Positions 51,385-63,739 of a stretch of DNA of 64,000 bases are shown one piece after another. The stretch is taken from positions 11,376,387 to 11,440,386 of the forward strand of contig CM018051.1 in assembly GCA_008638375.1 (NCBI GenBank), in the 5' to 3' direction. The notes below the pieces were generated by a model that was not told the origin of the DNA, made no database searches, and saw only the letters and a list, made by a program, of their open reading frames with translations. The translations under genes and the position numbers were made by a program. Numbering within the stretch: position 1 is the first letter of the stretch; each line of letters opens with the position of its first letter. The DNA is from Nyssa sinensis. Lineage: Eukaryota > Streptophyta > Magnoliopsida > Cornales > Nyssaceae.

Positions 51385-53442
51385 CTACTTCGGCTTCGGA
51401 GGAATAGAAGACAAAGGAGGAACAGTTTCAACAAAACCCTCCATATCTGGTGGGTTAGGAGAGCTCGGTAGAGACCCTACCTCTACATCATCCAAACAAG
51501 AAATATCTAGATTTGGGTACAATTTTTGAATTTTCTTCCTACAAAGGAGGTAACCAGAATCTACCAGTTCTCTTCCCATTGAGTTCACTAAATCCATCAT
51601 TCCAGTTTTGGTAGCTTCCTGGGTGGCAATCTTAACTTCTTCAAGTTTCGTAGCCGCCGCCACCTCGGTATCTTTAACCTTTTTCTTTTGTTCCTCCATC
51701 TTCTGACGAAACGCATCCCGTTGATCAATCATGACTCCTAGCTTCTGGGTTAAGACTATGTTTTCCGACTCAATAGCTTTGCACTTAGTCTCCAGAGACA
51801 TGACCCTGGCTTGAGCCGCCCCAAGGTCAGCATCAGAAACCCTCAATTTGGTTTCTACATGAGTCAGATTCGATTTAGCCAAAGTGAGTTCCGTCTTAGT
51901 GTCCTTAACTTCAGTTTGGGCCGTACTCAATTCGGCCTTTACTTTCTTCAGTTCTTCTTGAAGTTTCGTTGCCTTCTGGGCTTCATCGAAACGATCCATT
52001 AACAGTCCCATCGCTCCAACACCCTACCGACAAAACAAAATACTTAAAAAAAAAAAAAAAAAAAAGAAAGAGAGAGGAAAAGAAAGGAAGCTTTACCCTC
52101 ACATAGCCCGTCATCAGTTCGCCCATGATCTGCCTTGTATCTTTCTTTTGAAAACCAGAGGGCAGTCCCATCTTTAGAGCCGCTTTAATAGCCTCTGAAC
52201 CATTGGGCGCCGCTGCAGGATTAGGTGGTCCTGAGCTTGACCCCCCTTGAGCACTGGGCGGGCGGGACGAAGTGGTTACAGGAATAGCGGGGGCAGCTTC
52301 GGCCTGTGGGGGTTGGACCTCAGCGGGCTGCGAAGGTTCGGGTTGAGTTGTCCTGCTGACCTCTTGAGCCGATGTCTCGGCGGCCTCCCGAGCAGCTCTC
52401 GACACTACCCGCCTTTTCTTTTGAACAGGCCTTGGTACTTCCGATGACGTCAGGATCTCAGCTGGCTCCGGCATTGAGGAGGTTGAACCTCCTACCTTCG
52501 ACTTGGAGGGTGGGACGTAACCGGCCAAAATGGACTTTTTTACTTTAACAGCATCATCCTTGGTCAGTCCAGCCGCCATCAGATTTGCCGGTGAAAGAAT
52601 CTGTAAATGATGTCGGTAGGGAGGTTGAAGAAGTTGTGTGAACTTTCTTTCTAGTTCGGGCGAGAAAGGTGCCCTTCTCCACCTCTGTTTATCTGTAGAA
52701 AGATCATAAAACAAAGTAAAATTGTAAATTTGAAGAGCAAGAAATTAACATATTATGATTTAACTGAGATCTAACAAGACTCACCAATGGGGCCGGTTTG
52801 CCGAGGAAAAAGACTCAGGTCGCCTTCATAGTCTTCTCGCTCCCAACCTCCCCCTACGAAAAAATACCATTTCTTCCATGTTTTGTTGGAAGAGGGTACC
52901 GCTGTCAGAGGTCGGTACCTCTGATCAAAACAGGTATAATAGAGTCCCTCTGTAGAGAGGAACTTCATATCCATTTTACTACGAACAAGCTCCAGATCTA
53001 CTGAAACTTTATTCAAATGACCTAAAACGATAAAACCTAAAAGCTGCCTCCAACTATTGACGTTTAGATCGGCAGGACAGATATTAAAATAAATAAAAAA
53101 CTCTCTAAGCAAAGGATGTAAAGGGAGGCGTACGCCTAATTCAAACCATTCTAAATAAACACAGATTTCCCCCCTTTTAACATCGGAGGGACGATCTGAT
53201 GGCTTGGGAACTCTACATGATACGTTCTTAGAAAACTGAAATTGCCTCCTAAGGTTAAAAAGCATCCCCTTAGTTAAATGGCTCTCACCCTCTTCCCTCT
53301 GAGATTTTTTAACTTCCCCCTCGATAGATTCATGAGCGGAATCATAAGAAGAAAAAGATGAAGTAGAAGATGAAGACAATGGATCTTCTTCCCCCCTCAT
53401 TCCTGACTCAACCCTCACTTCACTCGGGTTGGGATTAGACAT
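51385..53442 (-). CDS. Antisense three-exon gene of Tat element 2, 628 residues predicted
   Basis: On the minus strand, exon 1 53442-52785, exon 2 52692-52103 and exon 3 52023-51385 join in frame. Splice sites are canonical: donors GTGAGT and GTGAGG, acceptors ...CTACAG and ...GGTAG. The first intron is only 92 bp; the second, 79 bp, holds a long pyrimidine/poly-T tract. The N-terminal part has a conserved block with CPADLNVNSWRQLLGF and SNKTWKKWYFF. Exon 2 encodes a Pro/Ser/Ala-rich region, with a basic KKRR patch that could be a nuclear signal. Exon 3 is a long coiled coil (Leu/Glu/Lys heptads) ending in an acidic tail. Element 1 has a decayed homologue at the same place and orientation. 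Extra antisense ORFs are known in Tat-lineage elements; their function is not established. The ATG at 53442 is chosen because the conserved M-S start is shared with element 1. Confidence 0.75.
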
Positions 53443-53931
53443 AATCGATTCGTAACACAGAGTGATTACGAAGAAAGAATAAGAAGAAGAAGAAATTAGA
53501 ATATTACCGGTCACAAATTTCCAAATTCGATTTGAAGTCACCGGAAGTCGCCCTGAACTTACTGGAGATAACGCTTGCAGAAATTTGGAGATTATGCTTG
53601 CAGAAATTCCCAAATACTGTAAAGATATTCCTCAAAGATATAAACGGATTTGGTAAACATAAACCCTCATTTCACTTCAAAAACGTATCAGTTTACCCCT
53701 TTCGAGAACCGGGAAAGTGAATACTTAAAATTCTCGAGAAAATCGACATCAAAACGGCTGACATAATAAATGGTATCGATTTTCAAAACACTAAACCTGC
53801 GCATTAATTGTACCATGACGGCTATGTCTTTTCGAAATATAAAAATCAATTAATACACGCGTGTTTTCAATATACACGTGACCTTACCAAAACCACAGCC
53901 TTAGCTTGAATACGTGTGTTTTTAGCACTAA

Positions 53932-53950
53932 GGCTTGGGGGGGGAGTAAC
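53932..53950 (+). other. Polypurine tract of element 2
   Basis: GGCTTGGGGGGGGAGTAAC lies immediately before the 3' LTR and corresponds to the tract at the same place in element 1 and, shorter, in the TRIM at 23781. Confidence 0.8.
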
Positions 53951-54491
53951 TGATACGTCATAGAAACACTCTACTTAATTCAGACAACTTAAACGTGTTC
54001 CGAAAAGTTAGTTTTTCTTACATACTACGGGGAAGGTATACCGAGGTAAACCTCGGTATACCGAGCTCGGAACAATTGAGTAAATCGACAAAAAGAATGA
54101 CGAAAGTCTCATGATTATACTGCTATAGCCTGACAGGCGGTGAGACCTAGTCCTGTCAAAAGGAGCTACAGGCTTGGAAAACCATTCTTGTACGTACACG
54201 TATAAAGGGAGCCATAAATTATATGAAAATGACGTCCACCGCTTGTCAGACAAGTTAAACCGCCTCTTCAACACTATACATAAGAAAAAGTAAGTATGAA
54301 AAAAGGCATCATCATCCGCATCTGAAATATTGAGTGATTAAAGAGCAAAACTTTTGATCACAAAGAAAGAATACTAATTTAACCATCGGAGAAGGTTACC
54401 ACCGGAACCTCTCCCGGTGGCTTTTTACCTATCTTTTCTTTTCAGGCGCACAGTGACGGATAGTTCCATGACAAGCCAAAATTAGCTGCAT

Positions 54492-54493
<2 letters not shown>
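53951..54493 (+). repeat. 3' LTR of element 2
   Basis: 543 bp, with three differences from the 5' LTR. It is followed by the target duplication ATATA and a (TA)n tract to 54531. Confidence 0.93.
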
Positions 54494-54531
<38 letters not shown>

Positions 54532-54533
<2 letters not shown>

Positions 54534-56256
54534 CAATATTGTGCTTAACACTACGCTGTGTTTGTTTAATGACCAGGAATTTAAGAATTTACATATGAAT
54601 TCAGAATTTATTCCTTATTTCAATTCGTTAATTACATCATTGGGATAAAATAATTCAAACTCATCTATTGTACAACAAAAAAACACAAACTTCGCTTAAT
54701 ATGTTTGCTTCTATAGTTTCATGTCACAAGTACAAATGCATTAACAAGTCCGTCTCTAGTCTAAGGCAATGTTCTTTTCTCTAGAATATGAGCTATACTA
54801 TGAGCTAAACGCAGTTCACTTCCCAGGCAAAGTGTTTCACGCGTTAGCTGGACCCTTCGCGCACCTGTAAGCACAAAGAAGAGTCACCTTCTCGGATTTT
54901 GTCTTTTTGACATTGAATAACGATTTAAACAGATAAATGGTGCATGGATGATTTGTATTTCCCCAATGGTTAGTTGGGTTGGTTTGAGGGGAAGAAATTG
55001 TTGGGTTAGTTTAAATTGTGAGTATATTTTAATCGTTGTATATATAGTTTTGGTTATGAGTATTTTAAAAACAGATTTTTTTGATGTGTAAACGTTATGA
55101 TTTTTCAAAAAGTCTAAAATTTTACGTATTATGTCAAAAATATAAGAGAAGTATACAAATACTTGTATTTTATGAGTTTGTTAAGAAGATGAATAGACAT
55201 TTTACCATTAAAACAGAAAAATAAAATAAAAAAATAGTTTTTTAATACTACTGCTAAAAATAGACCTCTTATTAATGTTACTAATATTAAGAGAATATGT
55301 TTTTACTTGTATTTTCTCTCCCACTCAAATGAAATTTTCAAATATAATTGAAAAAATTGATACATAAAATTAATTTTTATTCATCTTTTTTCTCTATTTT
55401 TCACATCAAGAGAAAATAAATTCGTCTGCTTTCTCTTATTCTTCTTTTAATAAGAGTAATGTTATAGTGTCAATTTTTTTTTTATCAAATTTAAATTTGA
55501 AATAATATGACAGAGCCTTAAATAATATGTTTATACACCATCAATAATCTAAGGGCATAACTTCAGTCCAACTACTTATTCTGTATTTTGATTAGATTAA
55601 GTGAAGAATACATTAGGATGTGCAATTTATTTGAATTTTAATTAAAATCCATAATCATTTTTTTAAAAAAAATTAAGGGGTAGTTTGAAAATTCTTCAAA
55701 TTAGATCAGTTCAGAACTATTCTCATTAAGTTATTGGAATTTTAAGAAAGCAAACTCTTCTCTCATTTTTAAGAAAACCAAATAGCAAAAAATTTAAAAC
55801 TAACTCGTCTGTATTTTATAAAATCGATTTTAGTTTTTTCTAAACAGACCTTAAAAGACAATATAAAGCGTGAAATGAGAGTTTCTCATTTTTCTTTTAT
55901 AAGACGGATTCTATCACAAGTGAGTTTTAGGGTTTCATTTTTGCAAAAGAAATTAACCTTTTCATTTTAAATAAAAACGAAGAGATTCTGAACTCTAAAG
56001 TCATGTGCATAATCTATGGAAAATTTTTCAGCGGTTGCACTAAACTATTATCAAGGGTCACTTTTTTTTTTTTTTGAATATGTTTGGTTTTGATTTTTGA
56101 AACTGGTTTTAATTATTTCATAATGAATTAGTATTTAAATAATTTGATAAGCAATTACGTTGGTTATTATAACCAACATAAGTCTTCTTTTTCTAAAAAT
56201 TTCAAATTTCTATTCATAATTTTACATTATTCTCTATAATTTAATTATTTTTTAAA
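54532..56256. other. AT-rich spacer, no gene
   Basis: No convincing coding sequence is present. The stretch contains the dispersed repeat at 55437-55625. Its left edge was joined to the 3' flank of the AG-peptide gene at 43995 before element 2 inserted. Confidence 0.55.
55437..55625 (+). repeat. Dispersed repeat, copy B (related to 30585-30780)
   Basis: It shares 'taataagagtaatgttat', 'tatcaaattt', 'caataatctaag', 'aacttcagtc' and 'attagattaag' with copy A in the same order. The class is not clear. Confidence 0.5.
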
Positions 56257-56420
56257 AAAAAATACTAAAAAGTCCTTAAAATAATTTTTTCAATTTAAAA
56301 AGTCTATGATATATTTTTTCTATCTAAAAGATTCAAAAAAGTCTAATTATTAAATTTAATTTTAATACTCTTAAAAAATATTATTAATTATACTAAAATA
56401 TCCTTGAAGATATATTTAAA
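56257..56420 (+). repeat. Fragment related to the hAT-like element at 8548
   Basis: 'aaaaaatactaaaaagtcc', 'ctatgatatattttttctat', 'agtctaatta' and 'ccttgaagatatat' occur in the same order as in the left arm of the element at 8548-9374. No terminal repeats are visible, so this is a fragment. Confidence 0.55.
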
Positions 56421-56874
56421 AAAATCTCACCCGCTCTCATGGCAAAGACACTTTGTCTACCTAGGTATTAGGAGGACCCACTTAGGATTTTTTTTTGTTT
56501 TACTTCTGAGCATCTAGAGTAGGTTGTAACATGTCCGACTAGTCAGGATGATATGACTTTGGTTGACCTCATTGCCTCCAATCTGATATTGCATATTATA
56601 TTTTTGCAAAGATTTGTTTCTACCTACATTTTTTCTATGAGTCATGTTACATATCTCAAGACTGAGATGGCACAACTTATGTATGTCATTGCTATTGGCT
56701 TAGTAATTGACCTACCCATCCTCATTTGTTAATTCATGTATGACATTGTCTATGTACAATGCCTAGTTGGTTTAGGTTTTTTCATTTTACTCAAATTGTA
56801 CCATTGGGGACCATTATGGTTACAGCTCACATCGAGTGTGCTTACCAAGATGACTATTGTAATTTGACACCATG

Positions 56875-57280
56875 ATGGCCCGTAGTAGAGCATAGCTACA
56901 CCGCTCTGCTACACGAGATGAGCAACACCTTCTCGTTATTGATTCTATTACTAATGAGGCCAGTCCTACGACTTCTGCTTTGCCGTCTATCACATAGACG
57001 CTTCAATCTGGCATTGACTGCATGCTCGTGGAGATGCAGACTATCCACACCAAAGTCACCTGACTTGAGTATCATGCTCAAGATTTACAAGATCAGGTTA
57101 AGGGATTACGTAGAATTTCTCAATTTGAACCGGTGAGCGCTTTTCATGATCCCTATGGTAAGGCTAATATTGGAGTTGTTAGTTTTGGTTTGGATAACGA
57201 TGATGATAAGAATGATGCTACAAAGGAAACACAGTCACAATCATAGAATATTGGAGCCATTAGTCAATCATTTCCTTGAA
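56875..57280 (+). pseudogene. Degenerate coding-like stretch, unassigned
   Basis: From the ATG at 56875 one frame reads a protein-like sequence (for example LLVIDSITNEAS, DQVKGLRRISQFEPV, GLDNDDDKNDATKE) with stops at about 56893, 56995, 57061 and 57244. Composition differs from the surrounding AT-rich DNA. It may be a worn retrotransposon gag or a host gene fragment; I recognise no domain. Confidence 0.3.
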
Positions 57281-57990
57281 GACTTGATTAGGCTGAACTT
57301 GAATTACAGCTTTATACATCTGAAAATGAATATTATCAACAACTTAGTTTCAAATCTACTACAAAAAAGGTACAAGCACACATGAACGTAGTGCATTCAT
57401 ATTAGGTGCATTTGTAAAATGTATGTGGGTTTAGTTAGTATTTTGAGTCTCCACGAGACTTATGTTCAATTGAAAATTAGACAGGCACTTTTTAGTTTTG
57501 ACTATAGGATTAAAATTACCTTAAAATATATCATATATTAATGTCCCTTTCACACTTAATGGTTTTAAACTCACATGTAAATTTGAAAGTAGAAAAATAT
57601 TCAAAACCGGTAGCTTGTTCGTCCGAACGGAACCAAGCCACATCCAAACACAGGTCCAGGTTCCTTCTAAACGCGTGTTAGAAAACGAAGATTTCTATTG
57701 GTTGCCTTATTCTTATTTCAATTAGGTTTAGGTTAACCTATATACTTTATGTGCATTTTTCTCATGGAGAGTTTCGAGTTTTTCATTCTAGACATCATAT
57801 CTTGCATTCTTGTTGTACACTTAGGCACTCTATGAATCCTTGTGTTTACCTCTATAGTTCTAAAGTTTAGATTCAATATTGTCCCTAGTTCACAAATGTG
57901 ATTGTCAAGGTTTTTTATCTAAGAGAAACTCTTAAGACACTTTTAGTACCCGCATTGATTATGTGGATTTGAAGACCATTAGATCGTAGT
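57281..57990. other. Spacer before the Copia element, no gene
   Basis: No coding sequence or repeat recognised between the degenerate stretch and the Copia LTR. Confidence 0.5.
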
Positions 57991-58222
57991 TGTTAGCTGT
58001 GTACATATATATTCTCATGTATATAGTATAGTAGGGTTAGCGTTAAAAGAGTTGACTATGCTATGGCATATTCCTATTTCCTTTTTCATTGTTTCCTTGT
58101 ATTATCTCTCAGCTGTCAGCTCTCCTATATAAAGAGACCCATAATGTATAGTATATACATCAATTCAATATACTGAGGATACGATTCTCTCCCTTCCCTT
58201 CTCATTTCCTATATTCCTAACA
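57991..58222 (+). repeat. 5' LTR of the Copia element
   Basis: It starts TGTTAG and ends CTAACA, a perfect 6-bp inverted terminal repeat, and contains a TATA box CTATATAAAG near 58122. Confidence 0.85.
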
Positions 58223-58235
58223 TGGTATCAGAGCC
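58223..58235 (+). other. Primer-binding site (tRNA-Met type) of the Copia element
   Basis: TGGTATCAGAGCC directly follows the LTR and matches the complement of the 3' end of plant initiator methionine tRNA, the usual Copia primer. Confidence 0.9.
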
Positions 58236-59039
58236 ATGTATCCATCCTCAATATTCTTTAGAGTGACTTCTTAAGCCACTCATTTCTTACAGTGTAGGAG
58301 TCTAAACTATAGAATACTCAAATCCGCCCCTAATGCCTATATAGCCAACTAATCCATTGCTTATATAGCCATAACCAACAAACTGCCATTACAGAAACCC
58401 AATATCTTCATCCTCGAAAGGCAACAAACTGATCTCCATAAAAAATCGAGTTGAGTAGAATAAATTGGGACCCCATCGGAGCACCGACGAGCCTTCACGT
58501 GTCCCTAAAAGATCCAGAATAAAGGTAATGCCTTGCACGCGCCTCCCATGCATCAAATCACCATTGCACACTGCTCTCAAACTCCTCCCACATGCATCCA
58601 AGGGCCGTCACGGGCCTCCACGAGCCAAAACTGTTGCAGATTTGCCATGTCAACCCTAAATGTGCTACGTCATCAGCCCACGTTAGTAGTTTGGACCCAC
58701 CTTTACCACTTCATTAGACTGCCACGTCAATCTTAAGTGCCACGTCACTAGTCCATATCATTGTCACGTCAATAGTCGGCCCTACCACTACCATATCAAC
58801 GTCACCTTAGTGGCATGCAAGCAAACTCTACTGATGTGTCTCATCCAATCAGTTGGGGCAACATTTGGCTAGTCTAACTAAATCGGTTCAGTCCAGAATC
58901 TCTCTTTCGGCCAGTTCAGCCTCTATTTGACTGGTTCTTGACCGGTTCAGACCGGTTCCCAACTATTTTCGACCTCTTAGTTTTGTTTTCGATGTCTATT
59001 TTTCAAAATACTGTCTTAAGTATCTACTTTTATCATAAA
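58236..59039. other. Copia leader region
   Basis: About 800 bp lies between the priming site and the first gag-like residues. It contains repeated 'ccacgtca' motifs around 58640-58790. No reading frame of interest is seen. Confidence 0.5.
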
Positions 59040-62000
59040 TTCAATAGTTTTTTCTTAATGAATATGGATAAACTACGATTTCCCATCCTATATCCACCAT
59101 ATTGGATGAGACCAATTATAACCTATGGGCACAAGCTATGCATACCTTCCTAAAGGAATGGATGCCCTGGCGTATTATTACTGGAGACACCATAGCTCCA
59201 ACGAAACTAGATACTGAAGAAGCAACAAAGTTTTCTGAGCGTCTTGATCATTGGGATGGCAAAAACCATCAGATTTTTACTTGGTTTCGTAATACATCAG
59301 TATCATCCATTCATATGGAATTTGGCCGTTTTGAAACAGCAAAAGAAGTCTGGGATTTACTGGCCCAACGATACACCACTACTGACCTTGCTCATCGATA
59401 TCGATTGGTGACCACACTCAATTCCTTAAAACGAGAACCTGCTCAATCCATCAGCAAGTTCCTTTCTTGCATGCATTCTGTTTGGGATCAATTGGCCCTC
59501 TCCGAGCCAGAATGGGAAAGTAATACTGATGCAGTGAGATTTTCCACTTATCGTAATCACATGCGTCATTCAGTTCCTCATGGCGCTCACTAATGACTTT
59601 GAGCCAATTTGAGCTGCACTGATCCATCGACATCCCCTGCAAACACTTGACAGTGTAGTCTCTGAACTTATCTCTGAAGAAACACGGTTGGGCACATTAA
59701 AAACTCAACATTCTCATGTTGTTCTGGCAACTCCTTTGCGTAATCAGACTTCCTCTGGCAGGAAACTTTTCTATAACTTTTACCGTAAAAGTGGTCATAT
59801 TATTTCAGAATGCCTTACCATCACTTATAGGAACTGTCAACGAAAATTTCATATTGCAGATCATTGCCCAAATCGACCTTTTGCTTCACAACCTTCTGTG
59901 GAATGTCGATACTGTCATACACTTGGCCACTCTATTGAGAACTGCCCCACCAAGCCCCCACAGCTGGATTCTTTCAGAAGTTATTCATATAAACCAAACA
60001 CCTTTTCCAGGTTCACCCCACGATCTGCTGTCAATGAAGAACCCCCTGTTTCCGTAAGTGACATTAAAACCATAGTCAAATAGGTTCTCTCTAAATCTAG
60101 ACCATTTTCTGCTATGTCTGTTGTCCTAGGTAATTCTCATTGGTTTTTTTATTCTACATGTTGCAATCATATGACCTCCAATTCTACATTTTTCTCATCC
60201 ATAACCCAAGATTTTCATACTCCTGCCATCCACACTGCTGATGGTTCACACATGGCTGTTAGTTATATTGGACATATTTCCACCTCTACATTATCCCTTC
60301 CCCACGCCTATCTTATTCCTAATCTTACTCTTAATTTTATTTTGGTTGGTCAATTATGTGAACTCGATTTTGACTTGCATTTTTTCTATTTTAGTTGTTA
60401 TGTGCATGATCAACGGACGAGAGAGATCATTGGGACAGGCCGTAGAGTGGGACGACTGTTTGAACTTACTTCTCTTCTTCTCCTTTCCACCAACCAATTT
60501 CAATCTGTTACTTCTACCTTATCACCTTCTTCACCTTCCTTATGGCATTCACGATTGGGACATGTTTCTGCCAATCGACTAAAACCTTTAATTTCCAGTG
60601 GTCATTTAGTTCATGTTAGCAATGAGTCATTTAATTGTGTTTCTTGTCAACTCACTAAACAACCAGCTTTAGCTTTTAATAACAATGAGTCTCTTTCATT
60701 GGCATCTTTTGACTTGATTCATTTTGATGTTTGAGGGCCCACACCTACTTCTACGATGGGTGGTTTTAGATATTTTGTTCTCTTTGTTGATGATTATTTC
60801 AAATTCTCTTAGTTATATCTTATGCATACTATATCAGAATTACCCCAAATTTACATTACTTTTGCTAATATGGTCAAAATTCAATTTTTCAAAAATCATC
60901 AAATTTTTTTTGCACTGATAATGCCATGGAGTATAAATACCACAATCTCATTCAATTTTTGCAACAACATAGCACATCGATTCAACGATCATGCCCTGGA
61001 ACCTCCCAGCAAAATGGACGTGTTGAACGCAAGCATAGAAATGTGCTAGACTCTGTTCGAGCCATGCTTATTTCATCCTCTCATCCTGAGAATTTTTGGG
61101 AGAAAATTGCCCTTACCGCGGTCTACACAATTAATTGGGTACCTTCTCCCATTATTCATCATCAGTCTCTATACGAGCGTCTCTATGGTTTCCTTCCTAG
61201 TTATTATTTTCTCAAAGTTTTTAGGTGTGTTTGTTTTGTTTTACTTCAACCCCATGAACGCACCAAGTTAGAGCCTCGTGCTGTTTATGTTATTTTCTTA
61301 GCTATGACATTGAACATAAGGGTTATCGTTGTTAGGATCCTCTCTCCAAACGGCTTCGCATATCTCATCAAGTTGTTTTTTTGGAAGACTCAATGTTCTC
61401 CTCATTGTCTTTCTTTCATCTTCCTACACCATCTGCTATATTCTTTACTAACCCCTCTATTGAATTATTTCCTAGTGACTCCTTTATAGGTGAACCTGGT
61501 GACCTTTTGACTCTTGACTCCACAGCCTCTCCCTCCAACTCTGCCCCTCCCCTGACTCCTCGCACAGATCAACTTGCGGCTTTGCCTCCTCTTAATAGAC
61601 ACGAGCCTCCATCTCCTGCCCCTCCTCTTCGCCAATCAACTCGGGTAAAGGCATTTCCTGCTCATCTTCAAGATTTTCATTGTTTTTCAATTATTGTTTC
61701 ATTACACGAGCCTCGTTCTTATCATGAGGCTCAGTCTAACCCTCTTTGGCAGCAAGCAATGACTGAAGAACTTCAAGCTTTAGCAAAGACTCATACTTGG
61801 GACTTGGTTGATCTTCCTTTTAGTAAAATAGTTATAGGGTGTAAATGGGTTTACAAGATCAAGACGCATTCTGATGGCTCTATCAAGCGCTATAAAGCTC
61901 ATCTTGTGGCCAAAGGTTTTACACAGAAATATGACATTGATTATGAGGAAGCATTTTCTCATGTTGCCCGTCTCACCACTATCCCAACCTCCTTGTTATT

Positions 62001-63150
62001 GCTATCATATGCAAATGGGATCTCTTCCATATGGATGTCAAAAATGCCTTTCTGAATGGTGATTTGCAAGAGGAATTCTACACGCAACCCTTTCCAGGTT
62101 TTCCCCACTCTTCTCAGCATGTTTGTAAGTTTCCCCGTGCTTTATATGGTCTCAAACAAGCACCCCGAGCTTGGTTTGCAAAGTTCAGTTCTACTATTAG
62201 TCAATCTGATTTTTTCTCTAGCCCTTATGACTCTGTACTATTCATTCTTAAAACTGACCGAGGCACTGTACTTCTCTTACTTTTTGTTGATGATATGATC
62301 ATTACCGGTGATCATCTCTTAGGCATTTCTACTCTCAAGACATTTCTTAATCATCACTTTGAGATGAAAGATCTTGGCTCTCTTAGCTATTTTTTGGGTC
62401 TCGAAGTCTTCTTCGCCTCAGATGGCTACTATCTTTCTCAGGCCAAGTATGCCTCTGACCTCCTTTCTTGTGCTGGGACCACTAACAATAATACTACATC
62501 TATTCTTGTAGAGCCTAATCTCCGGCACACACCATTGGAGGGTACACCCCTTCAGGATGTGCTACCTTATATTGCCAACTTGTTGGGAGTTTGGTTTATC
62601 TCATCGTTATGCGCCCTAATATCGCTTATGTTGTGCATCTGGTTAGTCAGTTTATGACTGCTCGCCGTTCTTCTCATTTTGCTGCAGCTCTTCACATTCT
62701 CTGCTATGTTAAAGGCACCTTGTTCCACAGTCTTCATTTTTTCTGCTGATTCCTCTCTTGAGCTTCGTGCCTACTCCAATGCCGATTGGGCTGGTGATCC
62801 TACCAATCATTGTTCCGTTACTGGTTATTGCTTTCTTCTAGGCAATTCTCTCATCTCATGGCGTAGCAAAAAATAGACTATTGTTACTCGGTCTAGTACT
62901 GAGGCTAAATACCGCGCTCTTACTAATACTATTGTGTCTGCACTGGTTACTTCAGGATCTGGGTATTCCCTATTCCTCTGCGACTGCTTTTCATTGTGAC
63001 AATCGTAATGCCATCCAAATTGCTCATAATGATGTCGTTCATGAGCATACTAAACACATTAAACTAGACTGTCTCTTCATTCTCCATCATTTGCTTCAAG
63101 GCACAGTCAGTCTCATATCTAGTCTCTTTTGCTGCTCAACTTGTTATGAA
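59040..63150 (+). pseudogene. Copia gag-pol polyprotein, frameshifted and interrupted
   Basis: Order of recognisable parts: gag (59040-59600; NYNLWAQAM, FETAKEVWDLLAQRY), zinc knuckle CRYCHTLGHSIENC near 59910-59950, protease region near 60144 where the catalytic Asp is replaced by Tyr (FYSTCCNHM), and the integrase finger LWHSRLGH...CVSCQLTKQ (about 60540-60660). Integrase core follows to about 61290, with a stop at about 60733 where Trp would be expected. RT spans about 61725-62440 (CKWVYKIK, DVKNAFLNGDL, FVDDMIITG) and RNase H about 62755-63130 (ADWAGDPT, STEAKYRAL). At least four frame changes and several stops make it non-functional. Confidence 0.88.
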
Positions 63151-63631
63151 GAGTACAACTTGAAAGTGCAATTAATGGATAAGAACATTATGCAAAGGAT
63201 TACATAAATGATTGACTAACAATGTACGCTACTAGGCAGCGTAATAGGTTAGTAATTAGTAGTCTGTTATTACTTGTACTGATTGATTTTTATAATGATT
63301 TGCTCTTTTCCGATGGTAGATTTTGTTGTACATGAGAATTTTTCAAGTAAAATATATTTCTTAACTTTTTATATTTGTATTTTATATTTTAATTACTTTA
63401 AATATTAGCCGTATTACTGATAAAAGGATGATATTTAAATAATTATTCGGACAGTAGGAAATCAATCGGCACACGTAACGTGTCAATCCCCTACACGGCT
63501 CTATCCACGACCGGGGTCTTAAACCAACCACAACCAGGAAGCCAGCTTAGGCAATGAGCTGTTCGGTGAACAAGCCGGACTTCACCACCTGTCCCTCTTA
63601 CTTGTAGGGTCCACACGCCCTCACAAAACCT

Positions 63632-63640
63632 CTATATATA
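63632..63640 (+). promoter_or_regulatory. TATA box of AG-peptide gene copy 2
   Basis: CTATATATA lies about 100 bp upstream of the ATG, at the position of the CTATACATA sequence in copy 1. Confidence 0.65.
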
Positions 63641-63739
63641 CGCACCCCTTATTTCCTTCTTTAACACAAACGCAAACGCTGGACTTCACAGTAAAGATAT
63701 CATTTTCTCCCATTAACGCAACTCTCACTCTCTTCAACA

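Larger units (their letters stand above)
44349..54493 (+). mobile_element. Full-length Ty3/gypsy Tat-lineage element 2 (young, apparently intact), 10.1 kb
   Basis: Two 543-bp LTRs (44349-44891 and 53951-54493) begin TGATACG and end GCATCA. They are identical except at 44406/54008, 44589/54191 and 44600/54202. The 5-bp target duplication ATATA is present on both sides, inside a (TA)n tract. Between the LTRs lie the priming site, an open gag-protease frame, an open pol frame, an 80-bp tandem repeat block, an intact antisense three-exon gene and the polypurine tract. At an assumed 1.3e-8 substitutions per site per year, three changes mean roughly 0.2 million years. Confidence 0.95.
57991..63200 (+). 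mobile_element. 3'-truncated Copia (Ty1) element, inactivated
   Basis: A 232-bp 5' LTR and a tRNA-Met-type priming site are followed by gag, protease, integrase, RT and RNase H in Copia order. The RNase H sequence loses similarity after about 63150. No matching 3' LTR or polypurine tract is seen before the AG-peptide promoter near 63470, so the 3' end is deleted. The right boundary is approximate. Confidence 0.85.

Noticed and set aside
63200..63470. Possible 3' LTR of the Copia element
   Set aside because: I compared this stretch with the 5' LTR at 57991-58222 and found only short chance matches, with no polypurine tract.
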